Assembly: GCA_003671075.1 (NCBI GenBank)
Contig: QWPT01000003.1
Span: 1 to 64,000 of the forward strand
DNA from: Planctomycetota bacterium
GTDB taxonomy: Bacteria; Planctomycetota; Phycisphaerae; Phycisphaerales; SM1A02
Length of the DNA stretch: 64,000 nt
Reading direction: 5' to 3'
Shown: positions 7,588 through 16,691 of the stretch, in pieces
Layout of the letters: the number at the start of each line of letters is the position of its first letter
How positions within the stretch are numbered: position 1 is the stretch's first letter
The notes under the pieces: generated by a model
What the model saw: only the letters and a program-made list of their open reading frames with translations
Told to the model about the DNA's origin: nothing
The model's database searches: none
Made by a program: the position numbers and the translations under genes

Positions 7588-9294
7588 TCAGCGCGCGGCA
7601 AGACTTCGCCAACGCGCGAGTGGCACGAAGGCAACGCTCATCAGCGCGAGTTGCACGATGCAGAAAGTAACGAGCGCGAAGACGGCGGAGTCCATGAAGC
7701 CGTAGGAATGCAGGCCGACTCCGAGCATGTTGGTGCCGAACCACGACCACGCCGTTACGACATTTCCTGCGATCGCCAACGCAGCCACGCCGCGCTCGCG
7801 AATCATGCCGCCCCAACGCGCGTGCAGAATCAGGAGATTCCACAGCACGATGAGCGCTGCGCCGTTCTCCTTTGGATCCCAGCCCCAGAAGCGACCCCAA
7901 GACTGATCGGCCCAAATGCCGCCGAGCACGGTGCCTACGAAACTGGCGAACGCGGCGAAACAAATCACGCCGTAGATCATCTTCGGCAAAGCCTTCATGG
8001 CATCGCCGCGCAAGAGACGGGTCAAGACCCCGCCGAGCACATAGAAGATGGCGATGAAGCCGGCGAGAAAGCTCGCCGAGTAACCGACGGTGACAACAAC
8101 GACATGAGTCGCGAGCCAGAAGTTCGAATCGAGAACCGCCTGCATCATCTCCATGGTGTCGCCGGAGGCGGAGAGATTGTGGGCAACAACGAGGGTGGCG
8201 AAACCGATCAGCGATGCGGCCATTGCCAACACGCCGATGCGCGCGAACCACTCACCGGCCAGCGCGAGCGGAATGCAAACCCAACCGATGAAGACCGCCG
8301 AGCTGTAGAGGTTGGTGACGGGCGGACGGCCTTGCAGGTAGATGCGCGCAACCAACCCAACGGTGTGAAGCACGAAGGCGATCGCGATCACGATCAGCGC
8401 GCTGCGCAACAGGCTTGGTTTCCAGCGGTCTGGCGAAATCGGCGAGGCCAACATTGCCACGCAGCCCAGGAGAAACGCGAACAGATAGAGCAACGATGCC
8501 TGATAGAACGGCTCGCAGCGGCTCATGATCACTTCGAAGGAACTGGCGCTGCTTCCGGTGCCGAGATTTCCCGCTTCGGCCTTTGACTCAAGGAGCGCGC
8601 GATACCCCGCAACCCGTTGCGTGAAGTCCGCGCTGTCGCCGGTGGCGTAACTGGCCAACATGCCACGAAACGCCTGCGCGGAAACAGTATCGAGCGGCCT
8701 GCCGCGCGGGTCCGCGCCCATGAGCGGCGCCCACTCCTCGCCAGCCGCCAACGGCGCAACCGTGTAAGGCGTGCGCAGCGACTGCACCTCCGCATACTCC
8801 ACGAGCTTTCCGTACAGATCACTGATTTGTCGCTGGAAAGGATCCTGTTTCTTGCGTGGAATCTGCGAAGCGAGTTCGGCTTGACGCACGACCTCCTCGA
8901 GTTTGGGCGCAATCTCCATCCAACTAAAGCGGGTGCGCGTTGCATCGGACAGGGCCAGCAGAGAACGCACATCGGGATGATCGATACGAAAAACGCGCCG
9001 CTCGGCCGCGAGCTTTGGGTTGGTCCACAATTCGAGAATCCACTCGATCGCCGGATGCGTGCCTCCGTCGATCTCGCAAGTTTGTCGACCACTCAAACGC
9101 AGAAGCGTGTTGCGCGCGAAAGTATCGAGCGGCTTGGTGCGACCGCCGGCGGAAACGGGAATGCGGGCGATTCCCTCGAGCGGCATGGCGCGGGAAAGAT
9201 CACCCTCGTCAAAACCGCGCAAAAGCACGATCGATATGAAGGCGACGACGCCGAGCGCCACCAACGCGGGAAACCAGTGGGCAAGCTTCTTCAA
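7588..9294 (-). CDS. ccsA: System II cytochrome c maturation protein CcsA/ResC
   Basis: 568-aa polytopic membrane protein that moves haem across the membrane and, with ResB, attaches it to apocytochromes c. The C-terminal half (about 290-560) has eight or so helices and the tryptophan-rich WWD-type motif SWGRFWGWDPKENGA, plus a conserved C-terminal segment SWFGTNMLGVGLHSYGF with a His. The first about 260 residues are an extra non-cytoplasmic region after one helix. The start is taken as TTG at 9294: it overlaps the resB stop (TTGA) and has GGAGG eight bases upstream; the ATG-type ORF start at 9390 would overlap resB by 100 nt. Third gene of the lipoprotein-resB-ccsA operon. Confidence 0.88.
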   Translation of the reverse strand: MKKLAHWFPALVALGVVAFISIVLLRGFDEGDLSRAMPLEGIARIPVSAGGRTKPLDTFARNTLLRLSGRQTCEIDGGTHPAIEWILELWTNPKLAAERRVFRIDHPDVRSLLALSDATRTRFSWMEIAPKLEEVVRQAELASQIPRKKQDPFQRQISDLYGKLVEYAEVQSLRTPYTVAPLAAGEEWAPLMGADPRGRPLDTVSAQAFRGMLASYATGDSADFTQRVAGYRALLESKAEAGNLGTGSSASSFEVIMSRCEPFYQASLLYLFAFLLGCVAMLASPISPDRWKPSLLRSALIVIAIAFVLHTVGLVARIYLQGRPPVTNLYSSAVFIGWVCIPLALAGEWFARIGVLAMAASLIGFATLVVAHNLSASGDTMEMMQAVLDSNFWLATHVVVVTVGYSASFLAGFIAIFYVLGGVLTRLLRGDAMKALPKMIYGVICFAAFASFVGTVLGGIWADQSWGRFWGWDPKENGAALIVLWNLLILHARWGGMIRERGVAALAIAGNVVTAWSWFGTNMLGVGLHSYGFMDSAVFALVTFCIVQLALMSVAFVPLARWRSLAAR

Positions 9295-10475
9295 GCGATC
9301 TTCCTCCGAACCGAGCTGGAGAGGCGTGTGCCGAAGTGCAGGAGAAGCCCAAGCGAGACCAACGCGCAAGACAAGTACGGCAGCATCCATCCGGGATTGC
9401 GCACAACCTGCAAGACCGTTCCGCTGTCGTCAGGCGCGAACGACGCTTGGTAGAAGGTTTCTCCCGCGTAACGCAGCGGATTATTCATCGAGATCAGAAC
9501 TTCGCGATCCACGCGCTCGGTGGGATCAGACAAGCGCACCAGGCTGGAGAAGTTGCGCGCCATCTCGGTTCCGACAAAGCGATCGTGCTTGAAATCAATA
9601 AGCGAAACCGTGTAGGAGCGATAGTTGCGTTCGAAACGCAAGGCGATGTCGTAGCGCTTGGCGCCAACAACGACCGTCTGCGGCGCATTCAGCCGAGGCG
9701 AAACCATATAGGTTCCGAGCGAAGTTCCATCGTGCAATAACTCGAGGTAGGCGGCGGGAGTATCGATATCAGCGCCATCGACGCCAGTCGCAACATCAAC
9801 GGCGACTGCGGCGACTTGCGTGCCCGTCCCCACCGTCGCCCTCGCAAGTTGTTGCTTCGAAGCCTGCATCGGCCCGAGTACGCGCGCGTTGGGCATCCAC
9901 TCGATGACTCGCACCGCGAAAGGCATCACCCCGCTGGTGATCGGCGCCTGCGCACTTTCAGCGAGCAGGCTCGCGGGCACCACGACCACAAGGTCATCGG
10001 CCGGATCGGACCGATCGATGATGGCAAGCTCGCTGGTGCGCGTGTCCTCGATGTAGTTCGCCGACTGACCTTCGGCGATCGTCATGTTCCCTTCCTTGGC
10101 GAACGCACCGGTGACGAACTCGCCGACAAGCAGGAGCAGAACTCCGGCGTGCGTCGCGATCATTCCCGCGCGCTTCCACGAAAGCGTGAATCGCACGGCG
10201 TGGGCGGCGAGCAAGTTGACGAAGAGCAGGACGCCAAGAGTCATCCCGCCAGGAAAGGGGAAAACCCCTGGGATTCCTAGCACTTTCGCCGGCACGAACA
10301 GCTGGAAGGGAATCAGGACAAACAGCGAACGGAAGTAGAGGTCGACGACCATCCAGACGCCCTGCTCGGTCTGCGCGAGCGTGCCCGCGAGGATGAGCAC
10401 AATCGACAAGGCGAAGAGGACGACGGTCAGCCGCAGCGACGAGAGGCTGCGTAGAAGCGGTTTGAATGCGTTCAT
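9291..10475 (-). CDS. resB: Cytochrome c biogenesis protein ResB
   Basis: 394 aa. It starts MNAFKPLLRSLSSLRLTVVLFALSIVLILAGTLAQ, the typical first helix of ResB/Ccs1, then has further helices near residues 70-130, a large exported domain (about 130-360) and a last helix (MLPYLSCALVSLGLLLHFG). ResB works with CcsA in covalent haem ligation. The ATG at 10475 is preceded by AGGAG at good spacing and overlaps the lipoprotein stop (ATGA), so this start is well supported; the track's longer ORF is not needed. Confidence 0.88.
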   Translation of the reverse strand: MNAFKPLLRSLSSLRLTVVLFALSIVLILAGTLAQTEQGVWMVVDLYFRSLFVLIPFQLFVPAKVLGIPGVFPFPGGMTLGVLLFVNLLAAHAVRFTLSWKRAGMIATHAGVLLLLVGEFVTGAFAKEGNMTIAEGQSANYIEDTRTSELAIIDRSDPADDLVVVVPASLLAESAQAPITSGVMPFAVRVIEWMPNARVLGPMQASKQQLARATVGTGTQVAAVAVDVATGVDGADIDTPAAYLELLHDGTSLGTYMVSPRLNAPQTVVVGAKRYDIALRFERNYRSYTVSLIDFKHDRFVGTEMARNFSSLVRLSDPTERVDREVLISMNNPLRYAGETFYQASFAPDDSGTVLQVVRNPGWMLPYLSCALVSLGLLLHFGTRLSSSVRRKIA

Positions 10476-11599
10476 AGTGCGACTCCTAGACCAACCGCGC
10501 GTACGAAGGCATCGAATTGCGCGCGCTCTGCTTCGACCCCAGCAACGGTGCCGCGCAACTTGAAGTACCAAGTCGCGCCGTCAACCGTGATGATTGCGAC
10601 GATCATGCGGTCGGTGCCCGCGTCGTTGACGAGATCAACCGCCGTCGCACCCGGTCCAACTTGACTGCGCTTGACCTGCGCGAGATCGGCCATCGCCTCG
10701 AGCCCGAGCTGACCGCGCCAACGATTGATGTTGGCAAGATCTCCGCCGCCGTCATTGGCGAGCGAAGTCGCGGTCACCCTCGCTCCACCTCCCGCATTTG
10801 TCACGGCAAAGGCGGCGGTCACGATTCCGCCAGCCTGCGCCTCGGCCCTCCAAGTGGCGGGCACGGCGCAGAGAGCAAGGCGTTCTTCAATCGCACCCAT
10901 CGCCTGCACCGGTGCACCCGCCGATGCGTTCGCGGAAGTCGGCGGCGAATTCGGATCGGTCGTTGCTTGGTCCGCGCGAGTGCTGGCGGGAGCGCTGGCG
11001 GGAGCACTCGCGGGCGCACCCGCACCCTCTCGGCGAAACGAACGGGCGAACGCGTCAAAGGTGGGACGCAGCGCCGCGGCGCGGGTTGCATCGGTCGTCG
11101 ACTTCACGAACCAAGTCTGCCCATCGCCAGGCGTAACGACGGCGGCGAGCATGACTCGTCCATCGCTTGCGGTCATCGCCAGCGTGGCAACATCGGTGCC
11201 ATGATCGCTCGTCGACGAAAGCAGCGGCGCGAGCTCACGCTCTTCGATGGCGGCAAGCCCGATCTGCCCGCGCCAACGATTCACATTCGCAAGCATTCCA
11301 CCAACAGCGCCGGGGAACGCCGCCACCGTCACCTCAGCGCCCGAAGCGTCGTAAGTCGCCAGGCGCATCGGCTGGTCCGATTGCACCACCTTCCAATCGC
11401 CAGGAACATCCCAAACGACGCGCGCGCCATCGGCGGCCCTCGTTGGAAGTTCAGGGTTGATGTCTTGTGGTCGAGCGCGCCCCGCACCCGCGAGCGAATC
11501 GTCAACCGATTTCGCAACACGATACGAGTGAACATCCTCACGGCCACAGCCGACGGTCATCACTGCGAGAGTGGCGATCAAAGCGATTCGGCGCTGCAC
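10472..11599 (-). CDS. Predicted lipoprotein with duplicated domain
   Basis: 375 aa from a GTG at 11599 (GGAG five bases upstream), giving the lipoprotein signal VQRRIALIATLAVMTVGC with the lipobox ending at Cys18. After a short linker come two related domains of about 130 residues. Each has NRWRGQIGL or NRWRGQLGL, a following ERELAPLL or AQVKRSQVG stretch and a C-terminal F-D-A-F-(A/V)-R. An Ala-Pro-Ser repeat linker (APASAPASAPAS), encoded by 12-bp repeats, joins them. The function is unknown. The overlap with resB suggests a membrane-anchored accessory to cytochrome c assembly (inference). Confidence 0.7.
   Translation of the reverse strand: MQRRIALIATLAVMTVGCGREDVHSYRVAKSVDDSLAGAGRARPQDINPELPTRAADGARVVWDVPGDWKVVQSDQPMRLATYDASGAEVTVAAFPGAVGGMLANVNRWRGQIGLAAIEERELAPLLSSTSDHGTDVATLAMTASDGRVMLAAVVTPGDGQTWFVKSTTDATRAAALRPTFDAFARSFRREGAGAPASAPASAPASTRADQATTDPNSPPTSANASAGAPVQAMGAIEERLALCAVPATWRAEAQAGGIVTAAFAVTNAGGGARVTATSLANDGGGDLANINRWRGQLGLEAMADLAQVKRSQVGPGATAVDLVNDAGTDRMIVAIITVDGATWYFKLRGTVAGVEAERAQFDAFVRAVGLGVAL
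10982..11017. repeat. 12-bp in-frame tandem repeat (Ala-Pro-Ala-Ser linker)
   Basis: GCTGGCGGGAGC occurs twice, followed by a diverged third unit. It encodes the APAS repeats joining the two lipoprotein domains without shifting the frame. Confidence 0.85.
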
Positions 11600-11670
11600 A
11601 GAAACTCCATTGATGTCGAGCGCCAGCCATCCGCGCGCCCCGGCGACACGAAAAAAGGCCGACATCCTCG

Positions 11671-11676
11671 ATGATA
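11671..11676 (-). promoter_or_regulatory. Candidate -10 box of the lipoprotein-resB-ccsA operon
   Basis: TATCAT on the minus strand would start transcription about 65 nt before the GTG that has a Shine-Dalgarno sequence. It sits in a short inverted repeat, GATAGCATCCTATC. No -35 element is obvious. Confidence 0.4.
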
Positions 11677-11737
11677 GGATGCTATCGACTGTGACCGCGT
11701 CCGCGCCTCAGAACTTGGCCTGATCCTGCCGGCGCGC

Positions 11738-12394
11738 TCAGGCCTCGCGCACCTTGTTCACCAGGTGCCCGATCCGGGCGATCTTCACCTCAACGCAGTC
11801 GCCGTCCTTCAGGAAGAGCGGCGGCGTCCGCCCCGCACCAACGCCCGCTGGGGTGCCGGTGAGGACGATGGTTCCCGCCAACAGCGTCATGCCGCGCGAA
11901 AGTTCGGCAATGAGAAACTTGACCGGAAAGACCATCAATCGCGTGCTGGCGTGCTGCACACGCACACCGTTGAGGATCGTCTCGATCTCGAGATCCTGCG
12001 GATCAGCGATCGCACCCGCGGGCACGAGGTCGCTCATGGGACAGAATGTATCGAAGCTTTTGCCTCGGCAAAACTGCCCACCCGAACCAGTCTTCTGCCA
12101 CCAGCGCGCGCTCACATCGTTGGCTACGCGGTAACCGGCGAGCACCGACATCGCCTGTTCCACGGGAACATCGCGGCAATCGTCGGCAATCTCAAAGGCG
12201 AGCTCGCCTTCGTAATCAACCTGCGGTCCGCCTTCGCGGCAAATCGTGGGAATCACGATGGTGTCGCCGTTGCGACACGCGCTCGCGGGATTCTTCATGA
12301 ACACCATCGGGCGTTCGTCGGTCTTGCCGCCCATCTCGGCGGCGTGGTCGGCGTAGTTACGGCCAATGGCGATGATCGCGGGTGGAATGCGCAT
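11738..12394 (-). CDS. Fumarylacetoacetate hydrolase (FAH) family protein
   Basis: 218 aa, the size of the one-domain FAH fold. Motifs are GRNYADHAAEMG, the metal-binding DYEGELAFEI (two acidic ligands), ANDVSAR, GKSFDTFCPMSD and LTGTPAGVG. Members hydrolyse C-C bonds of acylpyruvates (acylpyruvase/oxaloacetate decarboxylase type) or hydrate 2-keto-pentenoates; the exact substrate cannot be assigned. It is a single gene with no aromatic degradation genes nearby, which favours a housekeeping acylpyruvase or oxaloacetate tautomerase role (inference). The start codon is exactly where the upstream TAGATT box predicts transcription to begin. Confidence 0.85.
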   Translation of the reverse strand: MRIPPAIIAIGRNYADHAAEMGGKTDERPMVFMKNPASACRNGDTIVIPTICREGGPQVDYEGELAFEIADDCRDVPVEQAMSVLAGYRVANDVSARWWQKTGSGGQFCRGKSFDTFCPMSDLVPAGAIADPQDLEIETILNGVRVQHASTRLMVFPVKFLIAELSRGMTLLAGTIVLTGTPAGVGAGRTPPLFLKDGDCVEVKIARIGHLVNKVREA

Positions 12395-12400
12395 ACGCGC

Positions 12401-12406
12401 AATCTA
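12401..12406 (-). promoter_or_regulatory. -10 box of the FAH-family gene (leaderless)
   Basis: TAGATT, then six bases, then ATG. The predicted transcription start coincides with the A of the start codon; no Shine-Dalgarno sequence is present. Confidence 0.55.
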
Positions 12407-12432
12407 CCGACCAACGGTGACGAGCGCTCGCG

Positions 12433-14631
12433 CTACTTCCGCTCCGCGTCGGAACGGTTTTCCTGCTTGACCGCTTCGGCCTTCGCCTTGGCAGCTTCGG
12501 CCTGCGCCTTTCGGAACGCGTCGATGCCGGCTGGCTCAGGAACAAGATTGGCGAACACCAATCCAGAACTCGCCAACCGACTGCTCTTGAACTCCAACTC
12601 AAGCGCGGGGCGCACCTGGTCATAGACCAATGCGCGCACTTCGTCAGGCGCCTTGCGGAAGATGATCAGGCGATCAAGCAGCGGCTGCGAAGTATCGAGC
12701 AGAATCTTGGTGAACACCGCGGGAATCGACTGGTCGAGTTCGCCGATCAGGTCCTTCATGCGGCCCTCGCCGAACTTGTTCACGAAGTCGTTGTACCGCG
12801 CCTCGCGGAAATACCGAGTGAGGCCACGCGCGTACTCGAGCGCCTCCTTCAGCACCTGCTCATTGTCCAGCAGCAAGCCTTCGCGGAAACCGCGCTCGAG
12901 CACTGAGTAGACATCGCTGCGCGCAACTTCGGGCTGCATTTCAAACTCGCCGTAGGTCACGCTTCGCACGAACTCGTCGATAGGGACGTGGTAGGTGGTG
13001 TTCTCGTTAAACGAGCCGCGGCCGTAGAGCCGATCGAGCTTGTCAAGAATCGCCTGCCCGCCCGCGACATCACCGGTGCGATACAGCTCGCGCACCGCCT
13101 GTTTCATGAAGTTCTCGTGGAAGTTCGTGAAGGTGTCGCCACCAGCGCCGCGCACGTCGTAGTGCTTCTTGTAGAGCACCTCGAAGTACTCGTCGATCAC
13201 CTTGATCCAACGCGCGTCGTTGAGGCGCGTGACATTGTCGCCGCTGAACGGGTCGTACTGCACCAACCCCGAACGGGCGAGAGCCTGCATGGCCTGGATC
13301 TCGACGCGATCGTTGTTGATGACCTTGTAGATGTCTTTGTCGTCGGTAATGCGATGCTCGCCGTATTCGGAGCCGCGGCGCGCCCAATAGAGCGCGTGGG
13401 CTGCGGGGTGGCGCCAGTCGAGCGGACCAGTGGCGGCTGTGTACTTGGACATCAGCGCCGGATCCATGTTGTAAGCGTCTACGAGCACGCGCTTGCGAAG
13501 GAACGCCATGAGGGCGCCACCGGCACGGGCGCGCGCGGGATCGCCGAAGGTCGAATCGAAGATACCAACGAGAGTCGCGGCCTCTTCACTCATGGCGCGC
13601 AGGCCAAGAAAGCGCGCGTAGGGCGAACTCTGCCGCGACGCCCATTCGCCAACGAGCAACAGAAAACGCTTGTCGGCGGCGAAGGCGTAGCGCGGCGGAA
13701 GCGGCGCCAACTTCGTCTCCAACTCGCTGACGAAATCCTTCGCCTCCGGGACTTTGGCGTAGAGGCCGTCGAGGGTGTCGGGTGCGTCGGCGATCGCCTT
13801 GATCCACGCCTTGCGCTGCTCGTAATCCTGCGGCGGAATACCGAGGAGATACTGCCATTCGCGGGCAAACTGCCGCTTGTAGGTGAGGTGCGCATCGTCG
13901 GCCACGCCGTCGATCTTGTGAGAGAACCAAAAGGCGAGCTCCTTGCACAGCAACAGACTGTTCGGGTTGTAGCGAACGCCCTTGTCGCGCACGAGCGAGA
14001 TACCTGCGTTCACCCACGCCCAACGCTCTTCGGGCGTGTTGGTCATGACCGAGATGTTGTAGGCCATGTTGTGTCCATGGAATGACCACACCTCGGGAAA
14101 TCGCGGCTGCAGCGCGGTGATGAGATTGGCGTCGGACATCACCTCGTAGAGAAGGCCCTTCTCTTTCTGCAAGGTGACCTTGATCCACAGGTAATCGACG
14201 AGAAGACCGCGCAACGCACCGAGCGCAGTGCCCAGCACCACCATTGGTGGCGCGCCGTCTTCGGCTTCGTCGGTGTAGCGCAGGCCAAATCCGCCTTGAC
14301 CACGCACAACGGCCTCGATCGACTCCTGACCCTTCGCGGTCTCGAAGCCAACGGCAACATCGTCGCCGACCTTGCCAGTCCAGGTACGAATGTCGCCGAG
14401 GTACTTGAACGAGAGATCCTGGCCCGAAAGCACTGATTTCTTCGTCTCAATCGAGCGGATGCGCGAGAGCGAAACTCGGCGCTGTGCTTCGGGACGGCTC
14501 TCGCCCGCGACGCCGAGCGCCAGATACTGCTCGCTCGCCATCTCCGTCAGGCGCGGCTGCAGCAAACCCGCCGCGGTGAACGCAAGAATTCCGATGAGGA
14601 CGGAGAGGATCAGGATGGCGCGATCGCGCAT
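12433..14631 (-). CDS. Large membrane-anchored protein of unknown function in the ABC operon
   Basis: 732 aa. It begins MRDRAILILSVLIGILAFTAAGLLQP, one N-terminal helix that anchors a large exported domain. The middle has helical-repeat character with long aromatic-rich segments such as WSFHGHNMAYNIS, PEERWAWVNAGISLVRDKG, NPNSLLLCKELAFWFSHKI and KRQFAREWQYLLG. I associate this layout with planctomycete proteins but know no function. It starts 2 nt after the permease stop and is the last gene of the operon. The track's start at 14757 lies inside the permease gene; 14631 fits the operon. The C-terminus is charged (KAKAEAVKQENRSDAERK). Confidence 0.65.
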   Translation of the reverse strand: MRDRAILILSVLIGILAFTAAGLLQPRLTEMASEQYLALGVAGESRPEAQRRVSLSRIRSIETKKSVLSGQDLSFKYLGDIRTWTGKVGDDVAVGFETAKGQESIEAVVRGQGGFGLRYTDEAEDGAPPMVVLGTALGALRGLLVDYLWIKVTLQKEKGLLYEVMSDANLITALQPRFPEVWSFHGHNMAYNISVMTNTPEERWAWVNAGISLVRDKGVRYNPNSLLLCKELAFWFSHKIDGVADDAHLTYKRQFAREWQYLLGIPPQDYEQRKAWIKAIADAPDTLDGLYAKVPEAKDFVSELETKLAPLPPRYAFAADKRFLLLVGEWASRQSSPYARFLGLRAMSEEAATLVGIFDSTFGDPARARAGGALMAFLRKRVLVDAYNMDPALMSKYTAATGPLDWRHPAAHALYWARRGSEYGEHRITDDKDIYKVINNDRVEIQAMQALARSGLVQYDPFSGDNVTRLNDARWIKVIDEYFEVLYKKHYDVRGAGGDTFTNFHENFMKQAVRELYRTGDVAGGQAILDKLDRLYGRGSFNENTTYHVPIDEFVRSVTYGEFEMQPEVARSDVYSVLERGFREGLLLDNEQVLKEALEYARGLTRYFREARYNDFVNKFGEGRMKDLIGELDQSIPAVFTKILLDTSQPLLDRLIIFRKAPDEVRALVYDQVRPALELEFKSSRLASSGLVFANLVPEPAGIDAFRKAQAEAAKAKAEAVKQENRSDAERK

Positions 14632-14633
14632 GG

Positions 14634-16691
14634 TCAGCCCCCCTGCCCGCTGTAAATGGCGAGTTCCTTGCGACGGAACGAAAGGTATCCGAGCACAAGC
14701 AGCACACCCGACCAACCAACGCCGATCATGACGAAGGTTCGCCCGACATCGTTCCACGAAACCAACCGGCCTTCAACGACGGGCCCATTGCCCTGCGCCT
14801 CGCCGAACGCGCGCACCGAAAACTCAGTTGCGCCAGCGATGGTCCGCACCAACGCCTCGAAACCCTTGAGGATTTCGGAGTCGGTTCGAATGCTGTACTC
14901 GGCAACACTGGTGGCAAGGAACGGTCCGATGGATCCCGCAGAGAAGACGGTGAACACCACGAGGCAAGCGACGGGGAAGCTCAGTGTCGCTGCGCAAACT
15001 ACGGAAAGCATGCCGAGAAACGACAGTTTCAGCAGGTTCATCAACTGCGCGCGAAAGAGATTGTCACCGAATCCGCCAACGCGATAGAGCAGCTCGATGC
15101 CATTGGGATCGAAGAAGATCGTTCCCATACCAGGCAGAAACTCAAGTTCGTTGGGACGCGCGTTCTTGTTGAGTCTCTGATTCTGAATGTGCACATCGAG
15201 CGTGCCATCGTCGGCAATGGCGCTCGCGGGCACAGGCACAACATTGGACTGAGCGGCGATGAAGTTGTGATCGATCCACGCCTGCCGATCACCCTCGCCA
15301 AAGACGAACACCACGGGATACACCTGGTTGGGATCGCTCTCGCCGGCGTAGAACTTGTAACGCAGCGAAAGGCTTCCTCCCGCGCGCTGCTGAGCGGAAA
15401 GTCCGGTGAAGCGATACACGCGCTCGTTGTTCGGGCCAATCGAACGCTGCGCCTTGAGGTACTCCTCGCTGATCGCACGCGCCAGACTCTTCTTGACCTC
15501 GATTTCAGTACGCACGCCTTCGCGCAGATCGGACTGAATGTTTGGATCGGCCTTCATCGTCTCTTCGACGGCGGCCTGCAACTCCGCAGGCGCAAGCCTG
15601 GTGTAGAGGGGATAGCTACCGATGCGCGCAACCAGAACCTCGTCCTGCACGGCGATGGCGTCGTAAAGATCCTGGGCCGGACGCGCGCGGATCTGCGCGA
15701 GAAACGCGTACATCGCCACCGTGCAAGTCAGAAGAATGGCGATGTTGATCGCGACCAGTCCAAGCCACTTGCCCGCGAGCCAAGAAAGGCGCGAAACCGG
15801 CTTGGTGAGCGTGGTCCACGCCTGACGATCGCGAATCTCAAACGCAACAGTCGCGCAACCGAGGAAGACGGTGAGAAACGCGCACACCATGTACATGGTG
15901 TCGAGCGCGCTCGAAAGATAGGTCTGCACTTGGTAGCGCAGCGGCAGCGTTGGGTCGATCATCTGCGGCAGCAGCGGAATGACGACGATTGCGATGGCGG
16001 CAAACGATACAGCAATGCGCAGGCGCATCGCCTCGCGCACCACGCTTCCCGCAACGGCGTAGATCGGTCGCGGCCGGTCGAGGGCTTCGAGCAGCAAGCG
16101 CACCACCAACACAAACATGAACAGAAAGAGCGGGATCGAGGCAAGACTCGCGCCGATGTTGGGGCGGCCCGCCAACAGCAAGCCACCGCCGATGGCGCCG
16201 CTCACGAACGAAACCAACACCAGCTGCAAGGCCAGGCCCGACCAACAGGCGAACCCAACAATGCTGAGCGCGACCGCACCTGCGCCGAGCGCGAGCCACG
16301 GCTCCTGCGCGAGCGCGATGGGCAACCAGTCCTTGCGTTGCGTGGCAAGAATGACGCTGGCCGCCTCGGCAACGCGCTCGATCTTGCCAGTGCGCTCAAA
16401 CATGCGCTCCAAGCTCTTGGCCAACGCGGCGTCGCCAACACTGGCGCCGTCGACGGTCAGCGTGCCCCGCTCAACGAGTTCGACCGCGATGGGTTCCTTG
16501 GCCGTCAAGTCCGCTTGCTTGAGAATCTCAGGGATGCGACCGGCGAGATAATCCAAGCGCGATGCCTCGCGATAGAAGATCGCGGCGACGGCGATGATGG
16601 CGACGCAGTACACCACCGCGACTGAAGTGCGCAGGCGGCGGCTGCGGCCGAGGGCGCCGAACTTCTCTTGAATCGCTTGATATGCGCTCAC
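14634..16691 (-). CDS. ABC-2 type transporter permease with large exported domain
   Basis: 685-aa membrane protein. One helix lies near residue 22-42, a cluster of helices at about 140-340, a long exported region (about 340-560) and C-terminal helices (about 570-670) ending in FRRKELAIYSGQGG. Segments such as FEIRDRQAWTTLTKPVSRLSWLAGKWLGLVAINIAILL match the ABC-2 permease pattern of membrane-remodelling or export systems. It overlaps the upstream ATPase gene by 4 nt (ATGA), so the two form one transporter. The cargo is not evident; the exported insert suggests interaction with periplasmic or cell-envelope material. Confidence 0.75.
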   Translation of the reverse strand: MSAYQAIQEKFGALGRSRRLRTSVAVVYCVAIIAVAAIFYREASRLDYLAGRIPEILKQADLTAKEPIAVELVERGTLTVDGASVGDAALAKSLERMFERTGKIERVAEAASVILATQRKDWLPIALAQEPWLALGAGAVALSIVGFACWSGLALQLVLVSFVSGAIGGGLLLAGRPNIGASLASIPLFLFMFVLVVRLLLEALDRPRPIYAVAGSVVREAMRLRIAVSFAAIAIVVIPLLPQMIDPTLPLRYQVQTYLSSALDTMYMVCAFLTVFLGCATVAFEIRDRQAWTTLTKPVSRLSWLAGKWLGLVAINIAILLTCTVAMYAFLAQIRARPAQDLYDAIAVQDEVLVARIGSYPLYTRLAPAELQAAVEETMKADPNIQSDLREGVRTEIEVKKSLARAISEEYLKAQRSIGPNNERVYRFTGLSAQQRAGGSLSLRYKFYAGESDPNQVYPVVFVFGEGDRQAWIDHNFIAAQSNVVPVPASAIADDGTLDVHIQNQRLNKNARPNELEFLPGMGTIFFDPNGIELLYRVGGFGDNLFRAQLMNLLKLSFLGMLSVVCAATLSFPVACLVVFTVFSAGSIGPFLATSVAEYSIRTDSEILKGFEALVRTIAGATEFSVRAFGEAQGNGPVVEGRLVSWNDVGRTFVMIGVGWSGVLLVLGYLSFRRKELAIYSGQGG

